A stretch of 53,238 nt of DNA from Thalassospira sp. MCCC 1A01428 (lineage in GTDB: Bacteria > Pseudomonadota > Alphaproteobacteria > Rhodospirillales > Thalassospiraceae). The first letter of the stretch is position 1, and every line of letters starts with the position of its first letter. A program made the translations under genes and the position numbers. The DNA is taken from NCBI RefSeq assembly GCF_002115825.1, contig NZ_JFJZ01000033.1, positions 1-53,238 of the forward strand, in the 5' to 3' direction. The notes beneath the pieces were generated by a model. It saw only the letters and a list, made by a program, of their open reading frames with translations. It searched no databases and was not told the DNA's origin. This document shows positions 8,090-17,954 of the stretch, piece after piece.

Positions 8090-8108
8090 TCTTTGATCGG
8101 CCCTGATA

Positions 8109-8141
8109 TCGCCAGGCGGTGTGTTTCTGGCGATGTCGGGT
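8109..8141 (+). other. Hairpin in the phaA-phaB gap
   Basis: GATATCGCCAG near 8105-8115 and CTGGCGATGTC near 8127-8137 can pair with one mismatch around an 11-base loop. No T-run follows, so it is not a standard terminator. It may stabilise the phaA message or reduce read-through into phaB. Confidence 0.3.
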
Positions 8142-8316
8142 GCTGTGCCACAGGGCGCTTTGGTTTAATATTATTCAACTTCTGATATGGATCATGGCGC
8201 CCGGATGGCTTTGCGTTTACCCTGTCGTCATCCTTGGTCTGGCGTGAAGGGCAAGTGAAGATGCGGTTCTGGCTAATCAGGGCTGTTGTTAAAAACTGTT
8301 TCTAGGGAGGTCTGCA

Positions 8317-9039
8317 ATGACCCAAATTGCACTGGTTACCGGTGGTACGCGCGGTATTGGCAAAGCAATTAGCCTGGCCTTGAAAAATGCGGGTTTTAAA
8401 GTCGCTGCGAACTATGCCGGAAATGACGAAGCCGCCCGGAAATTTAGCGAAGAAACCGGAATTGCCACCTTTAAATGGAGTGTGGCCGACCCCGATGCCT
8501 GTGCCCAGGGCATTAAACAGGTTGAGTCTGAACTGGGACCGGTTGATGTGCTGGTTAACAATGCCGGTATTACCCGGGATGGTTTTATGCACAAAATGTC
8601 CGTTGCAGGCTGGCAGGACGTCATTGAAACCAACCTTGGTTCGCTGTTTTACATGACCCAGCCGGTGCTGGAAGGTATGCGGTCCCGCGGATATGGCCGC
8701 GTGATCAATATTTCGTCGATCAATGGTCAGGCAGGCCAGATGGGCCAAACCAACTATTCGGCGGCAAAGGCCGGGGTGCATGGCTTTACCAAGGCGCTGG
8801 CACAGGAGGTGGCGCGCAAGGGCGTTACGGTAAATACGATTGCGCCAGGTTATATTAATACCGACATGGTTGCGGCCGTTCCTGAAAAGGTTCTGGAAAG
8901 CATTATTGCCAAAATTCCTGTCGGACGTTTGGGTGAGGCCGATGAAATTGCCCAGGCTGTGCTGTATTTGTCCGGTCCCAATTCGGGCTTTATCACCGGG
9001 TCGTGCCTGTCCATCAATGGTGGGCAGCATATGGGGTGA
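8317..9039 (+). CDS. phaB: Acetoacetyl-CoA reductase
   Basis: Reduces acetoacetyl-CoA to (R)-3-hydroxybutyryl-CoA with NADPH, feeding PhaC. It is a classical SDR of 240 residues with the nucleotide motif TGGTRGIGKAI at the N-terminus, the NNAGITRDG motif, and Tyr147-x3-Lys151 in NYSAAKAGV. The C-terminus INGGQHMG is the conserved ending of PhaB proteins. AGGGAGG precedes the ATG. It is the last gene before a strong terminator at 9076. Confidence 0.96.
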   Translation: MTQIALVTGGTRGIGKAISLALKNAGFKVAANYAGNDEAARKFSEETGIATFKWSVADPDACAQGIKQVESELGPVDVLVNNAGITRDGFMHKMSVAGWQDVIETNLGSLFYMTQPVLEGMRSRGYGRVINISSINGQAGQMGQTNYSAAKAGVHGFTKALAQEVARKGVTVNTIAPGYINTDMVAAVPEKVLESIIAKIPVGRLGEADEIAQAVLYLSGPNSGFITGSCLSINGGQHMG

Positions 9040-9075
9040 TCAGCCCGTAAAATTCTGGCCGTGATTATGGTTTTT

Positions 9076-9112
9076 CAACACCCCGGTTTGCGCCGGGGTG
9101 TTGTTGTTTGGT
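9076..9112 (+). terminator. Rho-independent terminator after phaB
   Basis: An 11-bp perfect stem CAACACCCCGG/CCGGGGTGTTG with a 6-base loop is followed by the T-rich TTGTTTGGTTC. It closes the phaA-phaB unit. The rest of 9104-9309 has no gene and probably carries the promoter of the next gene. Confidence 0.85.
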
Positions 9113-9309
9113 TCTGCTTTTTTAACGGTGACCAATTGTGTTTGGCGCCCGGAAGGATGTGTTTTGTTTCGCGCAAAATATGACTGGCGTTAAATTTGCC
9201 TGATTTGGGCGATAGCCTGCATCAGATGTGCAATCAGGGCGGAACAAGTACATGTCAGCTTTTGTTCTGTGTGCAGATAAAAACCAGAACAAATCTTGGG
9301 CGGGCGATA

Positions 9310-10473
9310 ATGAACAAGAAAACGATTTCGCAGGCGGATGACGAGCCTTCGCCCAAACAGGCAACCAGTGCGACTAACCCCAACCTGCCAACCACGACCC
9401 TTAGTGCGCATCGCATGGTGATTATTTCGATTATCGGCATTTTTTTGATGTCGGTTTGCGGCGTTCTGTATTTTGCCCAAAGCCTGTTATTGCCCGTGGT
9501 TTTGGCGTTTTTGTTCGCCTTGATATTGTCGCCGGTGGTGCGCTGGTTGTATCGCCGGGGGATCCCCGAACCGATTACGGCCTTTGTTCTGGTATTTTCA
9601 ATGGTGGCCAGTATCGCAGCAGGTGGTTACTGGTTAAGCGACCCGATTGCCCACTGGATTGAAGATGCCCCGCGCATTGAACAGGAAATGCAATTGAAGC
9701 TGGCCGAAATGGCGGGCACGATCGAAAATATCCAGGAAGCCCAGCGCAAGGTTGAAAAAGCCACCGAACGCGACGCCAAGGCCGGTGTGCAGGAAGTGGT
9801 GGTGCGCGAACCCAATTTGCTAAGCCAGGCAGCACAAGGCGCGCCGGAAATTTTTGGCGGGATCGCCCTTGCCGTTGTTCTTTTGTTGCTGATGCTGGCA
9901 TCGGGCGACATGTTTTATGAAAAGCTGATCAAATCCTTGCCAACCTTCAAGGATAAACGGCGGGGGTTGCGCATTGCCAAAGACATTGAACGCGAAATAT
10001 CGCGCTATTTGCTGACGGTTTTTGTCATCAATGTATGTTTGGGTATTTGTGTTGCCATTGGTCTTTCCCTAACCCCGATGCCGAACCCGGTATTATGGGG
10101 GCTGGCTGCGGCACTGCTTAATTTTGTGCCTTATCTTGGTGCGTTGGTTGGTATTGCCATTGTCGCGATTGTGGCGCTGGTATCATTGCCGACACTGGGG
10201 GCTGCCATGGTGCCGCCAGCTATTTATCTGGCCTGCACCGCGATTGAGGGGCAGTTAATTACGCCGTCGCTGGTGGGGCGTCGTTTGCAAATAAATTCGG
10301 TGGCGGTGTTTCTGGCGATTGCCTTTTGGGGGTGGCTATGGGGTGCTGTCGGTATTTTTATTGCCGTGCCGATGTTAATTATCGTCAAGGTGTTTTCCCA
10401 TCATATTGACGGGCTAGGGTGGCTTAGCGAATTTTTAGGGGCGCGTGACAAACATCTGCCTGCCGACGATTAA
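9310..10473 (+). CDS. AI-2E family (PerM/UPF0118) inner-membrane transporter
   Basis: A 387-residue polytopic protein with eight predicted helices in the family pattern: two N-terminal helices (about 36-85), a large cytoplasmic or periplasmic segment rich in Glu and Gln (about 120-180), and a C-terminal block ending in IAFWGWLWGAVGIFIAVP. The PYLGALVG motif is typical. Members move small molecules or ions; only a few have known substrates, and the AI-2 name should not be taken as proven function here. The ATG at 9310 is chosen over an earlier in-frame one because the extra 38 residues look random. Confidence 0.88.
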   Translation: MNKKTISQADDEPSPKQATSATNPNLPTTTLSAHRMVIISIIGIFLMSVCGVLYFAQSLLLPVVLAFLFALILSPVVRWLYRRGIPEPITAFVLVFSMVASIAAGGYWLSDPIAHWIEDAPRIEQEMQLKLAEMAGTIENIQEAQRKVEKATERDAKAGVQEVVVREPNLLSQAAQGAPEIFGGIALAVVLLLLMLASGDMFYEKLIKSLPTFKDKRRGLRIAKDIEREISRYLLTVFVINVCLGICVAIGLSLTPMPNPVLWGLAAALLNFVPYLGALVGIAIVAIVALVSLPTLGAAMVPPAIYLACTAIEGQLITPSLVGRRLQINSVAVFLAIAFWGWLWGAVGIFIAVPMLIIVKVFSHHIDGLGWLSEFLGARDKHLPADD

Positions 10474-10489
10474 GGGGATAATTATATAA

Positions 10490-10511
10490 AACAAATGTGA
10501 TGTTATTTGTT
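10490..10511. promoter_or_regulatory. Dyad upstream of the DUF2478 gene
   Basis: AACAAAT at 10490-10496 and ATTTGTT at 10505-10511 form an inverted repeat with an 8-bp spacer, within the AT-rich gap before the DUF2478 gene. It is a possible operator. It does not match the ModE consensus. Confidence 0.35.
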
Positions 10512-10618
10512 GTTATGCTGCTTGTCGGGGCTGGACACAGGATAAGCGGGTATGCAAATTTGTTTCGTATCATACAGGCCCATGCCGCTTTAGTGCCGGG
10601 CGCAATATCGGAACAAAA

Positions 10619-11140
10619 ATGAAGTTTGCTTTTATCCCGGTGCAGGAACGCGGGCAGGTTGACCGTTTGCTGGAGGAACTTGCCGTCCGTTTGATGGCCG
10701 AGGGCGCGAAGCTGGCCGGTGTTGTCCAGATTAATGCCGAACGTGAAGGCGCGCGCCATTGCGATATGCTGGTGCAGGTTTTGCCCCAAGGGCCGCAGTT
10801 TGATATTTCGCAGAAACTTGGCAATGGATCCCGGGGCTGTCGGCTGGATGTCAGTGCGCTTGAACAGGCGGTTGCCAGTGTGCAGGCATTTCTTGATCAA
10901 AACCCCGACATTGATTTGCTGATCATTAATAAATTTGGCAAACACGAGGCCTTTGGCCGTGGTTTTCGTGACCTGATCGCCGAGATATTGTCGCGCGATG
11001 TGCCGGTATTGCTTGGCGTTAACCCAATGAACCGCCCGGCATTCGACGAGTTCGCCGGGGGAACTGCCGTTGAACTGGATGCAAACGAAGCTGCCATCTA
11101 TCAATGGTGCCGCGATAACAGTCTTTTGCCGGCCCAATAA
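10619..11140 (+). CDS. DUF2478 protein, probable molybdenum-related NTPase-like protein
   Basis: A 173-residue soluble protein that I recognise as DUF2478. It shows alternating strand/helix segments of a P-loop-like fold but no clear Walker A. LIINKFGKHEAFGRG is a hallmark segment. DUF2478 genes often sit beside molybdate transport or molybdenum cofactor genes; here the convergent neighbour 25 bp away is mobA, which fits. The biochemical role is not established. The ATG at 10619 begins directly with the first strand (MKFAFIPV). Confidence 0.75.
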   Translation: MKFAFIPVQERGQVDRLLEELAVRLMAEGAKLAGVVQINAEREGARHCDMLVQVLPQGPQFDISQKLGNGSRGCRLDVSALEQAVASVQAFLDQNPDIDLLIINKFGKHEAFGRGFRDLIAEILSRDVPVLLGVNPMNRPAFDEFAGGTAVELDANEAAIYQWCRDNSLLPAQ

Positions 11141-11165
11141 ACCGCTATTTCCCTAAATATTCGGG

Positions 11166-11906
11166 TTAACTCTGGCGGGTTTCAAAATGTGTGATGTCTT
11201 CCTGTGTATTGATATTGGCAAATAACAGGTCGGCATGTGCTTCATCGGGTGGGGCAAAATCAACCTTGCAGGCATTGGCGTGTTGCAGTGCCATGCGCAC
11301 ACGGCGCTGGTCGTGGTCAAGCAGCGATGCAATAACCGGTGCCATTGCCCGGTGCCAAAGCGAGGCAAGAAAATGCTCGCGCCCGGCATAACAGGCGTAG
11401 GCTGCTAAAACACCGGAATTTTCGCACGCACTATTGCCTTTAACGTTCATGGTGTTATTGCGAAACACATTGGCCGTGCCGGCACTGCCAGGGCCCTCGT
11501 GCTCCATTGATGAGGTTGCGGTTGCCTGATAAAGCCTGCTTACCAGGTTGGCGGGCAAAAACGGGCAGTCAACGGCAAAAACAGCCAGCCAGTCGCTGTC
11601 ATTTTCCAGATGATTAAGCCCGGCCAAAATTCCTGCCATCGGCCCCATACCCGGTGCAGGTACATCGTTAATGACCATGCAACGATAGGCCGCATAATTT
11701 GCCGGGTTTTCGTTGCTGGCAATCAGGATGCTTCGACATTCCCGCCGGGCATTGGCAAGGGCATGTTCGATCAGGTGTTGGCCCCGCAATTTGCGAAAAG
11801 GTTTGTCCCCGCCCATGCGCGTTCCGGCCCCGCCCGCCAAAACAAGCCCGGTTACAGGCGGCAGGGAAGGCTTCTTTTCTGCAAAACTGGAAGTTGGTTG
11901 TGCCAT
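11166..11906 (-). CDS. mobA: Molybdenum cofactor guanylyltransferase MobA
   Basis: Attaches GMP to molybdopterin to form the guanine dinucleotide cofactor used by DMSO-reductase family enzymes, including the two encoded in this window. The nucleotidyltransferase signature LVLAGGAGTRMGGDK is at about residues 20-34, followed by LRGQHLIEHAL, the metal-binding DCPFLP, and the MobA-type ending FANINTQEDI. I start at ATG 11906 (MAQPTS). The frame continues 44 codons upstream but that part lacks family character. Length 246 is slightly above the usual 190-210 because of a Ser/Asn-rich insert around residues 145-170. The gene converges with DUF2478. Confidence 0.9.
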   Translation of the reverse strand: MAQPTSSFAEKKPSLPPVTGLVLAGGAGTRMGGDKPFRKLRGQHLIEHALANARRECRSILIASNENPANYAAYRCMVINDVPAPGMGPMAGILAGLNHLENDSDWLAVFAVDCPFLPANLVSRLYQATATSSMEHEGPGSAGTANVFRNNTMNVKGNSACENSGVLAAYACYAGREHFLASLWHRAMAPVIASLLDHDQRRVRMALQHANACKVDFAPPDEAHADLLFANINTQEDITHFETRQS

Positions 11907-12058
11907 TAACAAACAGCCTTGTTCGGGGGAATTGTGTGTGGAACCAAATGAGGCGCCGACTTTGCCAAACCCTGCCAGATCCGCAATCATGTCATTTGCC
12001 CTGCGCCAGAATGTATGGCGGCGGGGCAGATGCCGCAAATGTCATGGGGCAACCGGCG

Positions 12059-13009
12059 TTAACTGTTGGCAAGGCGCTGGTTTTGTTCCCAGTCAAGCAG
12101 GGCACGAAGCCCGTCTTGTAATGAAACATCGGCGACATGGCCGATATCGGCGTTCAGGCGGGTTGGATCCCCTTTGGATCGCATAATGTCGCCCTGTCGG
12201 GCATCGCGAAAAACCGGATCGCCGGTTCTTCCGGCCAGTTGGGTAATTTCGCGGGCCAGGTCAAGAATTGAAACTTCTTTTCCACGGCAAACATTGGCGC
12301 GAAGGAAACAGCCTTGTTGGGTGTTGTGCAGGGTGTTCATGGCCTGATGCAACGAAGCCGCAACGTCAGAGACAAAGACAAAATCGCGCGTTTGTTCCCC
12401 GGTGCCAAAAATTTGTAATTGCCGATCGGTCAGTACATGATTGACGAAAATTGAAATCACACCGCTATAGGGCGAAGACGGGTCCTGCCGGGGGCCATAA
12501 ACATTAAAAAATCGCATTCCGGCAAACCGCATGTCATAGGCGGTGGCTGCCAGCCCGGCATGGATTTCGTTTGCCAGTTTGTCGGCGCCGTAAAATGAAA
12601 TCGGTTGGGGAATTTCAGTTTCAGAAACCGGAATGGTGGTGTTGTTGCCATAAATTGCCGCCGAAGATGCAAAAACAACCGGGATTTTCCCGGCATTGCG
12701 GGCGGCTTCAAAGACATTAACGGCGCCAAGCGAATTTACGCCATGCGTTTCGCCCCAGCATTCAATGCTTTTTTGTACCGAGGCCACAGCGGCAAGGTGG
12801 AAAACACCGTCGCATCCCTCAATTGCATCCCTGACCGCATCGGAATCACAGATATCGCCGATGATTAATTCGGCTTCGCCAGCCAGATTATGGCGATGCC
12901 CCGTCGATAGATTGTCCAGTACACGCACATAGTCACCATTGGCAAGTAATCTGTCTGCCAGGTGGGATCCGATAAATCCTGCGCCGCCGGTAATAAGATA
13001 TTTCGCCAT
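12059..13009 (-). CDS. UDP-sugar 4-epimerase (SDR), probable UDP-GlcNAc/GalNAc type
   Basis: A 316-residue extended SDR with the Rossmann motif GGAGFIGSHL, the DNLSTGH motif, SSAAIYG and catalytic Tyr-x3-Lys in FYGADK, as in GalE-type 4-epimerases. In E. coli GalE the gatekeeper is Tyr299; in WbpP, which uses N-acetylated sugars, it is Ser. By my alignment on the motif GDIMRSKGD, the residue here is Ser278, pointing to UDP-GlcNAc/UDP-GalNAc exchange. Pel polymer contains GalNAc, and an epimerase of this kind (PelX) supplies it in some bacteria, so this gene may serve the pel operon 6 kb away. It is divergent from the hybrid kinase gene. A general lipopolysaccharide role remains possible. Confidence 0.85.
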   Translation of the reverse strand: MAKYLITGGAGFIGSHLADRLLANGDYVRVLDNLSTGHRHNLAGEAELIIGDICDSDAVRDAIEGCDGVFHLAAVASVQKSIECWGETHGVNSLGAVNVFEAARNAGKIPVVFASSAAIYGNNTTIPVSETEIPQPISFYGADKLANEIHAGLAATAYDMRFAGMRFFNVYGPRQDPSSPYSGVISIFVNHVLTDRQLQIFGTGEQTRDFVFVSDVAASLHQAMNTLHNTQQGCFLRANVCRGKEVSILDLAREITQLAGRTGDPVFRDARQGDIMRSKGDPTRLNADIGHVADVSLQDGLRALLDWEQNQRLANS

Positions 13010-13203
13010 TTTTGGTACTCGTTGTGAAATATAAATATATTTTAGGTAAGGCCACGGCTTATATTTTTATGGAAGTTCAGCATTTCAAGGCGGTTTTTCA
13101 GACAAAGCGTTGGAACTTTGTCCGGGTTCACTTTACTTTCCCATATGGGCCTGGACCGAACAGGCAAGCCTGCATTTAAATTTTAAACCATAGGGTTTGT
13201 TGC

Positions 13204-16200
13204 GTGACGGTGAACAATACTGCACCAGAATCAGTTGACGGTAGCATCGCAAAAGCAACCTTGGCAATGAACAAGCGGCTGGTGATGGGGGGCTTGCTGG
13301 TTCTGGTTGCCTCTATCCTGGTCGGGTTTAATTTTTATGTACGGGTTATTCTGGATGCCCGTGCTGTGGAATCGGCCTTTTCCGACCTTAACGCCATGCT
13401 AAAAAGCTATTCGGACCAGTTTGAACAACGCACCCGGTTATCGGGAACGGTTCTGATTGGCCTGGCTGATAAACTGAGCAACGAGCAGTTTTCGCCGCGT
13501 GAAGGTTATATTTTGCTGCGACAGGCAGCCGAAAGCCTGGAACTGATCCGTGTTTTGGGTGTTGCCGACAAGGATGGCAATATTATTTTGTCATCCCGTA
13601 GCATTAAGCCCCCCAAGGTCAATGTCAGGGATAATGCCAGCATTGCCTATTTCATGAATGGTGGCACGGACCCGTGGTATTTTGACGGTCCTTATCAAAG
13701 CCGGATTGACGGTACCTGGCAGGTTTTGGTGTCGGCACCGGTGCACGATGCCAACGGGACGGTTAACGGCGTTATTGGCGCGGTGATTGACCCCGAAACC
13801 ATATTGGAACCCTTGCAGCGGGTGATGTTGCCTGACGATTCCCTGGTTTTGATGAATGACCGCAGCGAACTGATTGGCACCATTCCATTTGATGGCAGAG
13901 CCGTTGGTAACAAGGCGCGATTTGCCGGGCCGGGTGCCAAAAGTTCTGCCTCGGGTGCGACAGCCTATGAACTGCGTACAGATGAGCGTGGCAACCAGTT
14001 GCTGGTGTCGGCCCGTTCTGTGTTGGGGGGCAAGGTTCGAGTTGTTCTGACACGGCCATTGGCACAGGCAATGAAGGGCTGGCGGCTTTTTGAACTGGCA
14101 TCCCTTATTGCATCGATTGGGCTGTTTGTGCTGGTCGTTATAGGCTGTGGTGTTTTTGCCTATTACGATGTGTTGCAACAGCGCAATTTTGATCAGCTTT
14201 CATTGCTGAACAAAAAAATTCGCGAAGAAGCAGACAAGGTTGAGGAACTGGCCCAGGTTAAAACCAATTTCCTTGCCAATATGAGCCACGAAATCAGAAC
14301 GCCGATGAACGCGATTATCGGCCTTTTGCATTTGCTGGGTTACACCAGTCTGACCGCCGATCAGCGCGAATATGTGCGCAAAATTTCGGATTCCGGCAAG
14401 TTTTTGCTGGGGATCATTGACGATATTCTGACCTATTCAAAAATCGAGGCAGGCAAGGTCAAGCTTGAACAGACGATTTTCTCGGTGCAGGAAATCATGA
14501 ATTCGTTATCGACCATCATGTCTGTCAATTCGGCTGGCAAGGATATCGAGGTGCTTATTGCAGTTGGCGAAAGTGTGCCACGCCATATTATTGGCGACCC
14601 TTTCCGATTGCAGCAAATCCTGATCAACCTTTCAGGGAATGCGATCAAGTTTACCAACCGTGGTGAAGTGCTGATTTCGGTTGAATTGCTGCGCAAGGAC
14701 CGCGACCGGATCGAACTGGAATTTGAAGTTCGGGATTCAGGCATTGGCATGGATGAAGAACAGGTTGCCAACCTTTTTACCCCGTTCCAGCAGGCCGACA
14801 CATCCACCAGCCGTAAATATGGTGGTACGGGACTTGGGCTTTCGATTTGTTATCGTCTGACAGAATTGATGGATGGTGAAATTTCGGTGCAAAGCAAACG
14901 CGGCGAGGGCAGTACCTTCCGCTTTGTCTTGCCGTTCCAGTTACCCAAAAAGCAGGATATCGCGCTTAACGAAACCCAGGAAAAATTGCGGGTTCTGGTG
15001 GTGGATGACAATTCGCTGGCCCGCGAGGTTCTGGCGAAAACCACGCAGAATCTTGGGTGGGATACGCAGGTTGTGCGGTCTGGCGAGGAAGCCATTGCCG
15101 TGATGGAGGAAAAACAACACGAAGGCCGGTATTTTGACCTGGTGTTGATGGACTGGAAAATGCCCGGTCTGGATGGTGTTAATGCCAGCGAGGAAATTCG
15201 CGCCCGCCTGCCTGAAAGTGCCATGCCGATTATTGTGATGGTGACCGCCGGTGAAAAAGACAAACTTCTGCGTCATTCCTCGATCAGCAGTGTTGACGGC
15301 ATTATTTTGAAACCGGTGACGGAATCAGCCCTGTTTAATGCCGTGGTGACCGCCAAGACACGCGCCCGGCGCAAAGGCCACCCCCACGTTCAGTTTGATG
15401 TTGTTGAGGAAAACACACGCCAGGAGGGGGGCACAAACGCCCTGCAAGGGTTGAACCTTTTGGTGGTGGACGACAATTTCATCAATCAGGAAGTCGCCAA
15501 GCATATTCTGGAAATAGAGGGTGCAACGGTAACCCTGGCGGGCGACGGCAAGGAAGCCGTCGATGTTTTGCGCGATCATGGTGATGATTATGATCTGGTG
15601 TTGATGGACTTGCAGATGCCCAATATGGACGGGCTGGAAGCAACCCGCGAAATTCGTCAGACACTGGGTAATTATCGGGTGCCAATTGTGGCCCTGACGG
15701 CGGGTGTTTTTGAATCTGATCGGGAAAAATGTTTTGCCGCAGGGATGAACGGATTTATCAGCAAACCGTTCAAGGCCGAAAACATGATTCGCCGTATTCG
15801 GGATTTGGCCGAATATCATCAGGATGCACAAAAGGATGTAAATGCCCTATCCGATGCCAGGAAAGCCGTGGATGACAACACCGAAACGGCCATTCCCGGG
15901 CCAGAAACGGCACCTGTTTTAGATAGCCCGGTTCCTGAAATTGACACGGGCGCAGGCAAACAATCTGTTATTGATCGCGATCAGGCTATTGAAATGCTGG
16001 GCGGGAATGAAAACCTGTTTCATGCATTGGCACGGCAATTTGTGAACCTGTATGCCAATGTCGCAGACGATTTTATCGCCAGCTATCAGGCCGGGGATTT
16101 TGCGGCCCTGAATTTGAAAGCCCATAGTCTTAAAGGGGCGGCAGGGGCTGTTGGTGCCAATCAGCTGGCAGCAGCTAGCGGCACCCTTGAAGCGTTGGCC

Positions 16201-16527
16201 GAACAGCAAAACCGGGATGAAATTGCCAAGCTGTTTCCCGGGTTTTTAAATGAATTGCAATTGGCATTGGTTCAATTGGGGGCAAAGCCGGAAGAAAAGC
16301 CGGGACCCATGCAAACGGAGCCTGAGGCAGATAAACTAAATGATGCGTTTCAAAAACTGAAACAGGCGGTTGAAAGTAATAATTTGATGGCATTACGTTT
16401 GGTGGAAAGCCACAAAGACGATTTGCTGCAAATTTTTACCCCCGAGATATATGATAAAATCCGTCTTCATATCGAAGAACTGGACTTTGATGAGGCGGCC
16501 GCCCTGATGCGTGATGCGGCCCGATAG
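13204..16527 (+). CDS. Hybrid sensor histidine kinase (Cache-HisKA-HATPase-REC-REC-Hpt)
   Basis: An 1107-residue membrane kinase starting at GTG 13204. The first helix at about 26-48 and the second at about 298-325 flank a periplasmic Cache-like sensor. The cytoplasmic part has HisKA with phospho-His362 in [10 protein letters not shown], and HATPase with the N-box LSGNAIKF and G-boxes DSGIGM and GGTGLGLSI. It continues with receiver 1 (acceptor Asp650 in LMDWKMPG), receiver 2 (Asp802 in LMDLQMPN) and an Hpt domain with His974 in [11 protein letters not shown] short helical tail follows. The architecture fits a multi-step phosphorelay like BarA or RetS-pathway kinases. Only 9 bp separate its stop from the REC-GGDEF gene, so that protein is the likely phosphate acceptor. 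The ligand is unknown. Confidence 0.95.
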   Translation: MTVNNTAPESVDGSIAKATLAMNKRLVMGGLLVLVASILVGFNFYVRVILDARAVESAFSDLNAMLKSYSDQFEQRTRLSGTVLIGLADKLSNEQFSPREGYILLRQAAESLELIRVLGVADKDGNIILSSRSIKPPKVNVRDNASIAYFMNGGTDPWYFDGPYQSRIDGTWQVLVSAPVHDANGTVNGVIGAVIDPETILEPLQRVMLPDDSLVLMNDRSELIGTIPFDGRAVGNKARFAGPGAKSSASGATAYELRTDERGNQLLVSARSVLGGKVRVVLTRPLAQAMKGWRLFELASLIASIGLFVLVVIGCGVFAYYDVLQQRNFDQLSLLNKKIREEADKVEELAQVKTNFLANMSHEIRTPMNAIIGLLHLLGYTSLTADQREYVRKISDSGKFLLGIIDDILTYSKIEAGKVKLEQTIFSVQEIMNSLSTIMSVNSAGKDIEVLIAVGESVPRHIIGDPFRLQQILINLSGNAIKFTNRGEVLISVELLRKDRDRIELEFEVRDSGIGMDEEQVANLFTPFQQADTSTSRKYGGTGLGLSICYRLTELMDGEISVQSKRGEGSTFRFVLPFQLPKKQDIALNETQEKLRVLVVDDNSLAREVLAKTTQNLGWDTQVVRSGEEAIAVMEEKQHEGRYFDLVLMDWKMPGLDGVNASEEIRARLPESAMPIIVMVTAGEKDKLLRHSSISSVDGIILKPVTESALFNAVVTAKTRARRKGHPHVQFDVVEENTRQEGGTNALQGLNLLVVDDNFINQEVAKHILEIEGATVTLAGDGKEAVDVLRDHGDDYDLVLMDLQMPNMDGLEATREIRQTLGNYRVPIVALTAGVFESDREKCFAAGMNGFISKPFKAENMIRRIRDLAEYHQDAQKDVNALSDARKAVDDNTETAIPGPETAPVLDSPVPEIDTGAGKQSVIDRDQAIEMLGGNENLFHALARQFVNLYANVADDFIASYQAGDFAALNLKAHSLKGAAGAVGANQLAAASGTLEALAEQQNRDEIAKLFPGFLNELQLALVQLGAKPEEKPGPMQTEPEADKLNDAFQKLKQAVESNNLMALRLVESHKDDLLQIFTPEIYDKIRLHIEELDFDEAAALMRDAAR

Positions 16528-16536
16528 AGTTTGAAC

Positions 16537-17442
16537 ATGAACAACCCTGAAAGCGGCCGGATCCTGATTGTTGATGATGATCCGATCATTATTCGTATTC
16601 TGGCGTCGGCCCTGAATTATTATGATGTGCTGATGTTTGCCAAAACCGGCACCGAAGCCCTTAAAATGATTGAGCAACATGAATTTGATGTTGTTTTGCT
16701 GGATGCGACCCTGCCCGATCAGGATGGCTTTGAAGTGTGCCGCAAATTGCAGGGAAAACATATGGCATCGGAACCCCGGGTTATTTTTATTACCGGGCGT
16801 ACCGATGTGGATGATGAAACCCGCGCCCTGAACGCGGGGGCGGTGGATTTTATAAAAAAACCGGTGCGTGTTGAAATTGTGCAGGCACGGGTGCGAACAC
16901 ATTTGTCGTTGAAACTGGCGACAGACAGGTTGCGTCGCCAGTCGCAAGTGGATGGTTTGACAGGTGTTGCCAACCGGCTGGAATTTGAAACGGCCCTTAA
17001 ACGCGAATGGCAAACGGCCCGGCGCCTGCAAAGTCCGGTCTCGCTGGTGTTTTTTGACATCGATTTTTTCAAAAAACTAAACGATTCCCAAGGCCATCGC
17101 ATGGGGGACCAGCATTTGAAAACCGTTGCCAAATTGCTGGCAACGGCGGCAAAGCGTGGCAATGATTTGATTGCGCGGTATGGCGGCGAAGAATTTGTGT
17201 TGTTGTTACCCGGTGCGCCCCTGACCTGGGCCAGTTCGGTGGCCGAAAACCTGCTGGCCGAACTAAAAGATATGAAATTGCCGCATGGTGAAAGTCCTTA
17301 CGGGGTTGTCACCATGAGCGCCGGGGTTGCCACCAAAATTCCTGTTGATGAACATTACGAGCTGTTGGTCGAACATGCCGATCAGGCGCTGTATCAGGCA
17401 AAAAATGCGCGCCGGAATATGGTTGCAAAATATCAGGATTAG
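16537..17442 (+). CDS. Response-regulator diguanylate cyclase (REC-GGDEF, PleD-like)
   Basis: Makes c-di-GMP from two GTP when its receiver is phosphorylated. The receiver domain (about 5-120) has acceptor Asp56 in VLLDATLPDQDG. The GGDEF domain has the active motif GGEEF at 216-220 and an intact inhibitory I-site RGND placed exactly as in PleD, so product feedback is expected. No EAL domain is present. ATG 16537 follows the kinase stop by 9 bp; a TTG at 16531 is also in frame. Cotranscription with the kinase is very likely. PelD in the facing operon carries a c-di-GMP binding motif, so Pel synthesis is a natural target of this enzyme. Confidence 0.95.
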   Translation: MNNPESGRILIVDDDPIIIRILASALNYYDVLMFAKTGTEALKMIEQHEFDVVLLDATLPDQDGFEVCRKLQGKHMASEPRVIFITGRTDVDDETRALNAGAVDFIKKPVRVEIVQARVRTHLSLKLATDRLRRQSQVDGLTGVANRLEFETALKREWQTARRLQSPVSLVFFDIDFFKKLNDSQGHRMGDQHLKTVAKLLATAAKRGNDLIARYGGEEFVLLLPGAPLTWASSVAENLLAELKDMKLPHGESPYGVVTMSAGVATKIPVDEHYELLVEHADQALYQAKNARRNMVAKYQD

Positions 17443-17579
17443 ATATTTCTGCCTCGAACCGCACAAAGCATGTTGGTTTTTTCACCTGAAACGACCATCT
17501 TTAAAGTCGTGAAAAGATTTTGCAATGCAATGTTCTGTTCCCCGGGGACCAGGGCAGGCATTGTGTGGATGGTTGGTGG

Positions 17580-17954
17580 ATGAGCGACAATATCAAAATT
17601 CTGGTGCTGGAAGATGAACCCATAACCCGGACTTTGTTGCAGGCAATTTTGCGCAAGGCTGGGTATCAGGTGACCATCACGTCAAGTTATGACGAAGCCC
17701 TTGCCACGTGGCAACGCGGGGCATTTAACCTGATCATTGCCGACTTCTTTTTGGAAGGAACGCAGACCGGGGCGGATTTTATTCGTGAAATTCGCGCAAG
17801 CGGCAGAACCATCCCGGCAATCGCCCTGAGCATTGCCGATCAAAGCCAGAACCTTGACGATATCAACAAGGCCGGGTTTGATTTTTATTTACCCAAACCA
17901 ATTGATGTGCGCGTTCTTTCGGATGCAGTTGCAAGGCTGCTGGCGGATGCGTGA
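17580..17954 (+). CDS. Single-domain response regulator
   Basis: A 124-residue CheY-like receiver with no output domain. It has the acidic pair in LVLEDEPIT, acceptor Asp55 in IIADFFLEG, Ser in ALSIAD and the conserved Lys in FYLPKPID. It may be a phosphate sink, a protein-binding switch or an Hpt partner of the upstream kinase. A 137-bp gap separates it from the cyclase, while its stop overlaps the GTG of the GH114 gene by 4 bp (GTGA), which couples their translation. The ATG at 17580 begins the domain (MSDNIKIL). Confidence 0.9.
   Translation: MSDNIKILVLEDEPITRTLLQAILRKAGYQVTITSSYDEALATWQRGAFNLIIADFFLEGTQTGADFIREIRASGRTIPAIALSIADQSQNLDDINKAGFDFYLPKPIDVRVLSDAVARLLADA

Noticed and set aside
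8302..9030. Open frame of 242 codons on - opposite phaB
   Set aside because: It is the exact antisense of a well-defined SDR gene and shows no domain.
10481..10511. ModE-type molybdate operator
   Set aside because: The TATATA-like string and dyad do not match the paired TATATA consensus; reported only as an unassigned dyad.
10424..11137. Open frame of 237 codons on - opposite DUF2478
   Set aside because: The + strand protein matches DUF2478; the - translation is unrelated to anything and crosses into the permease gene.
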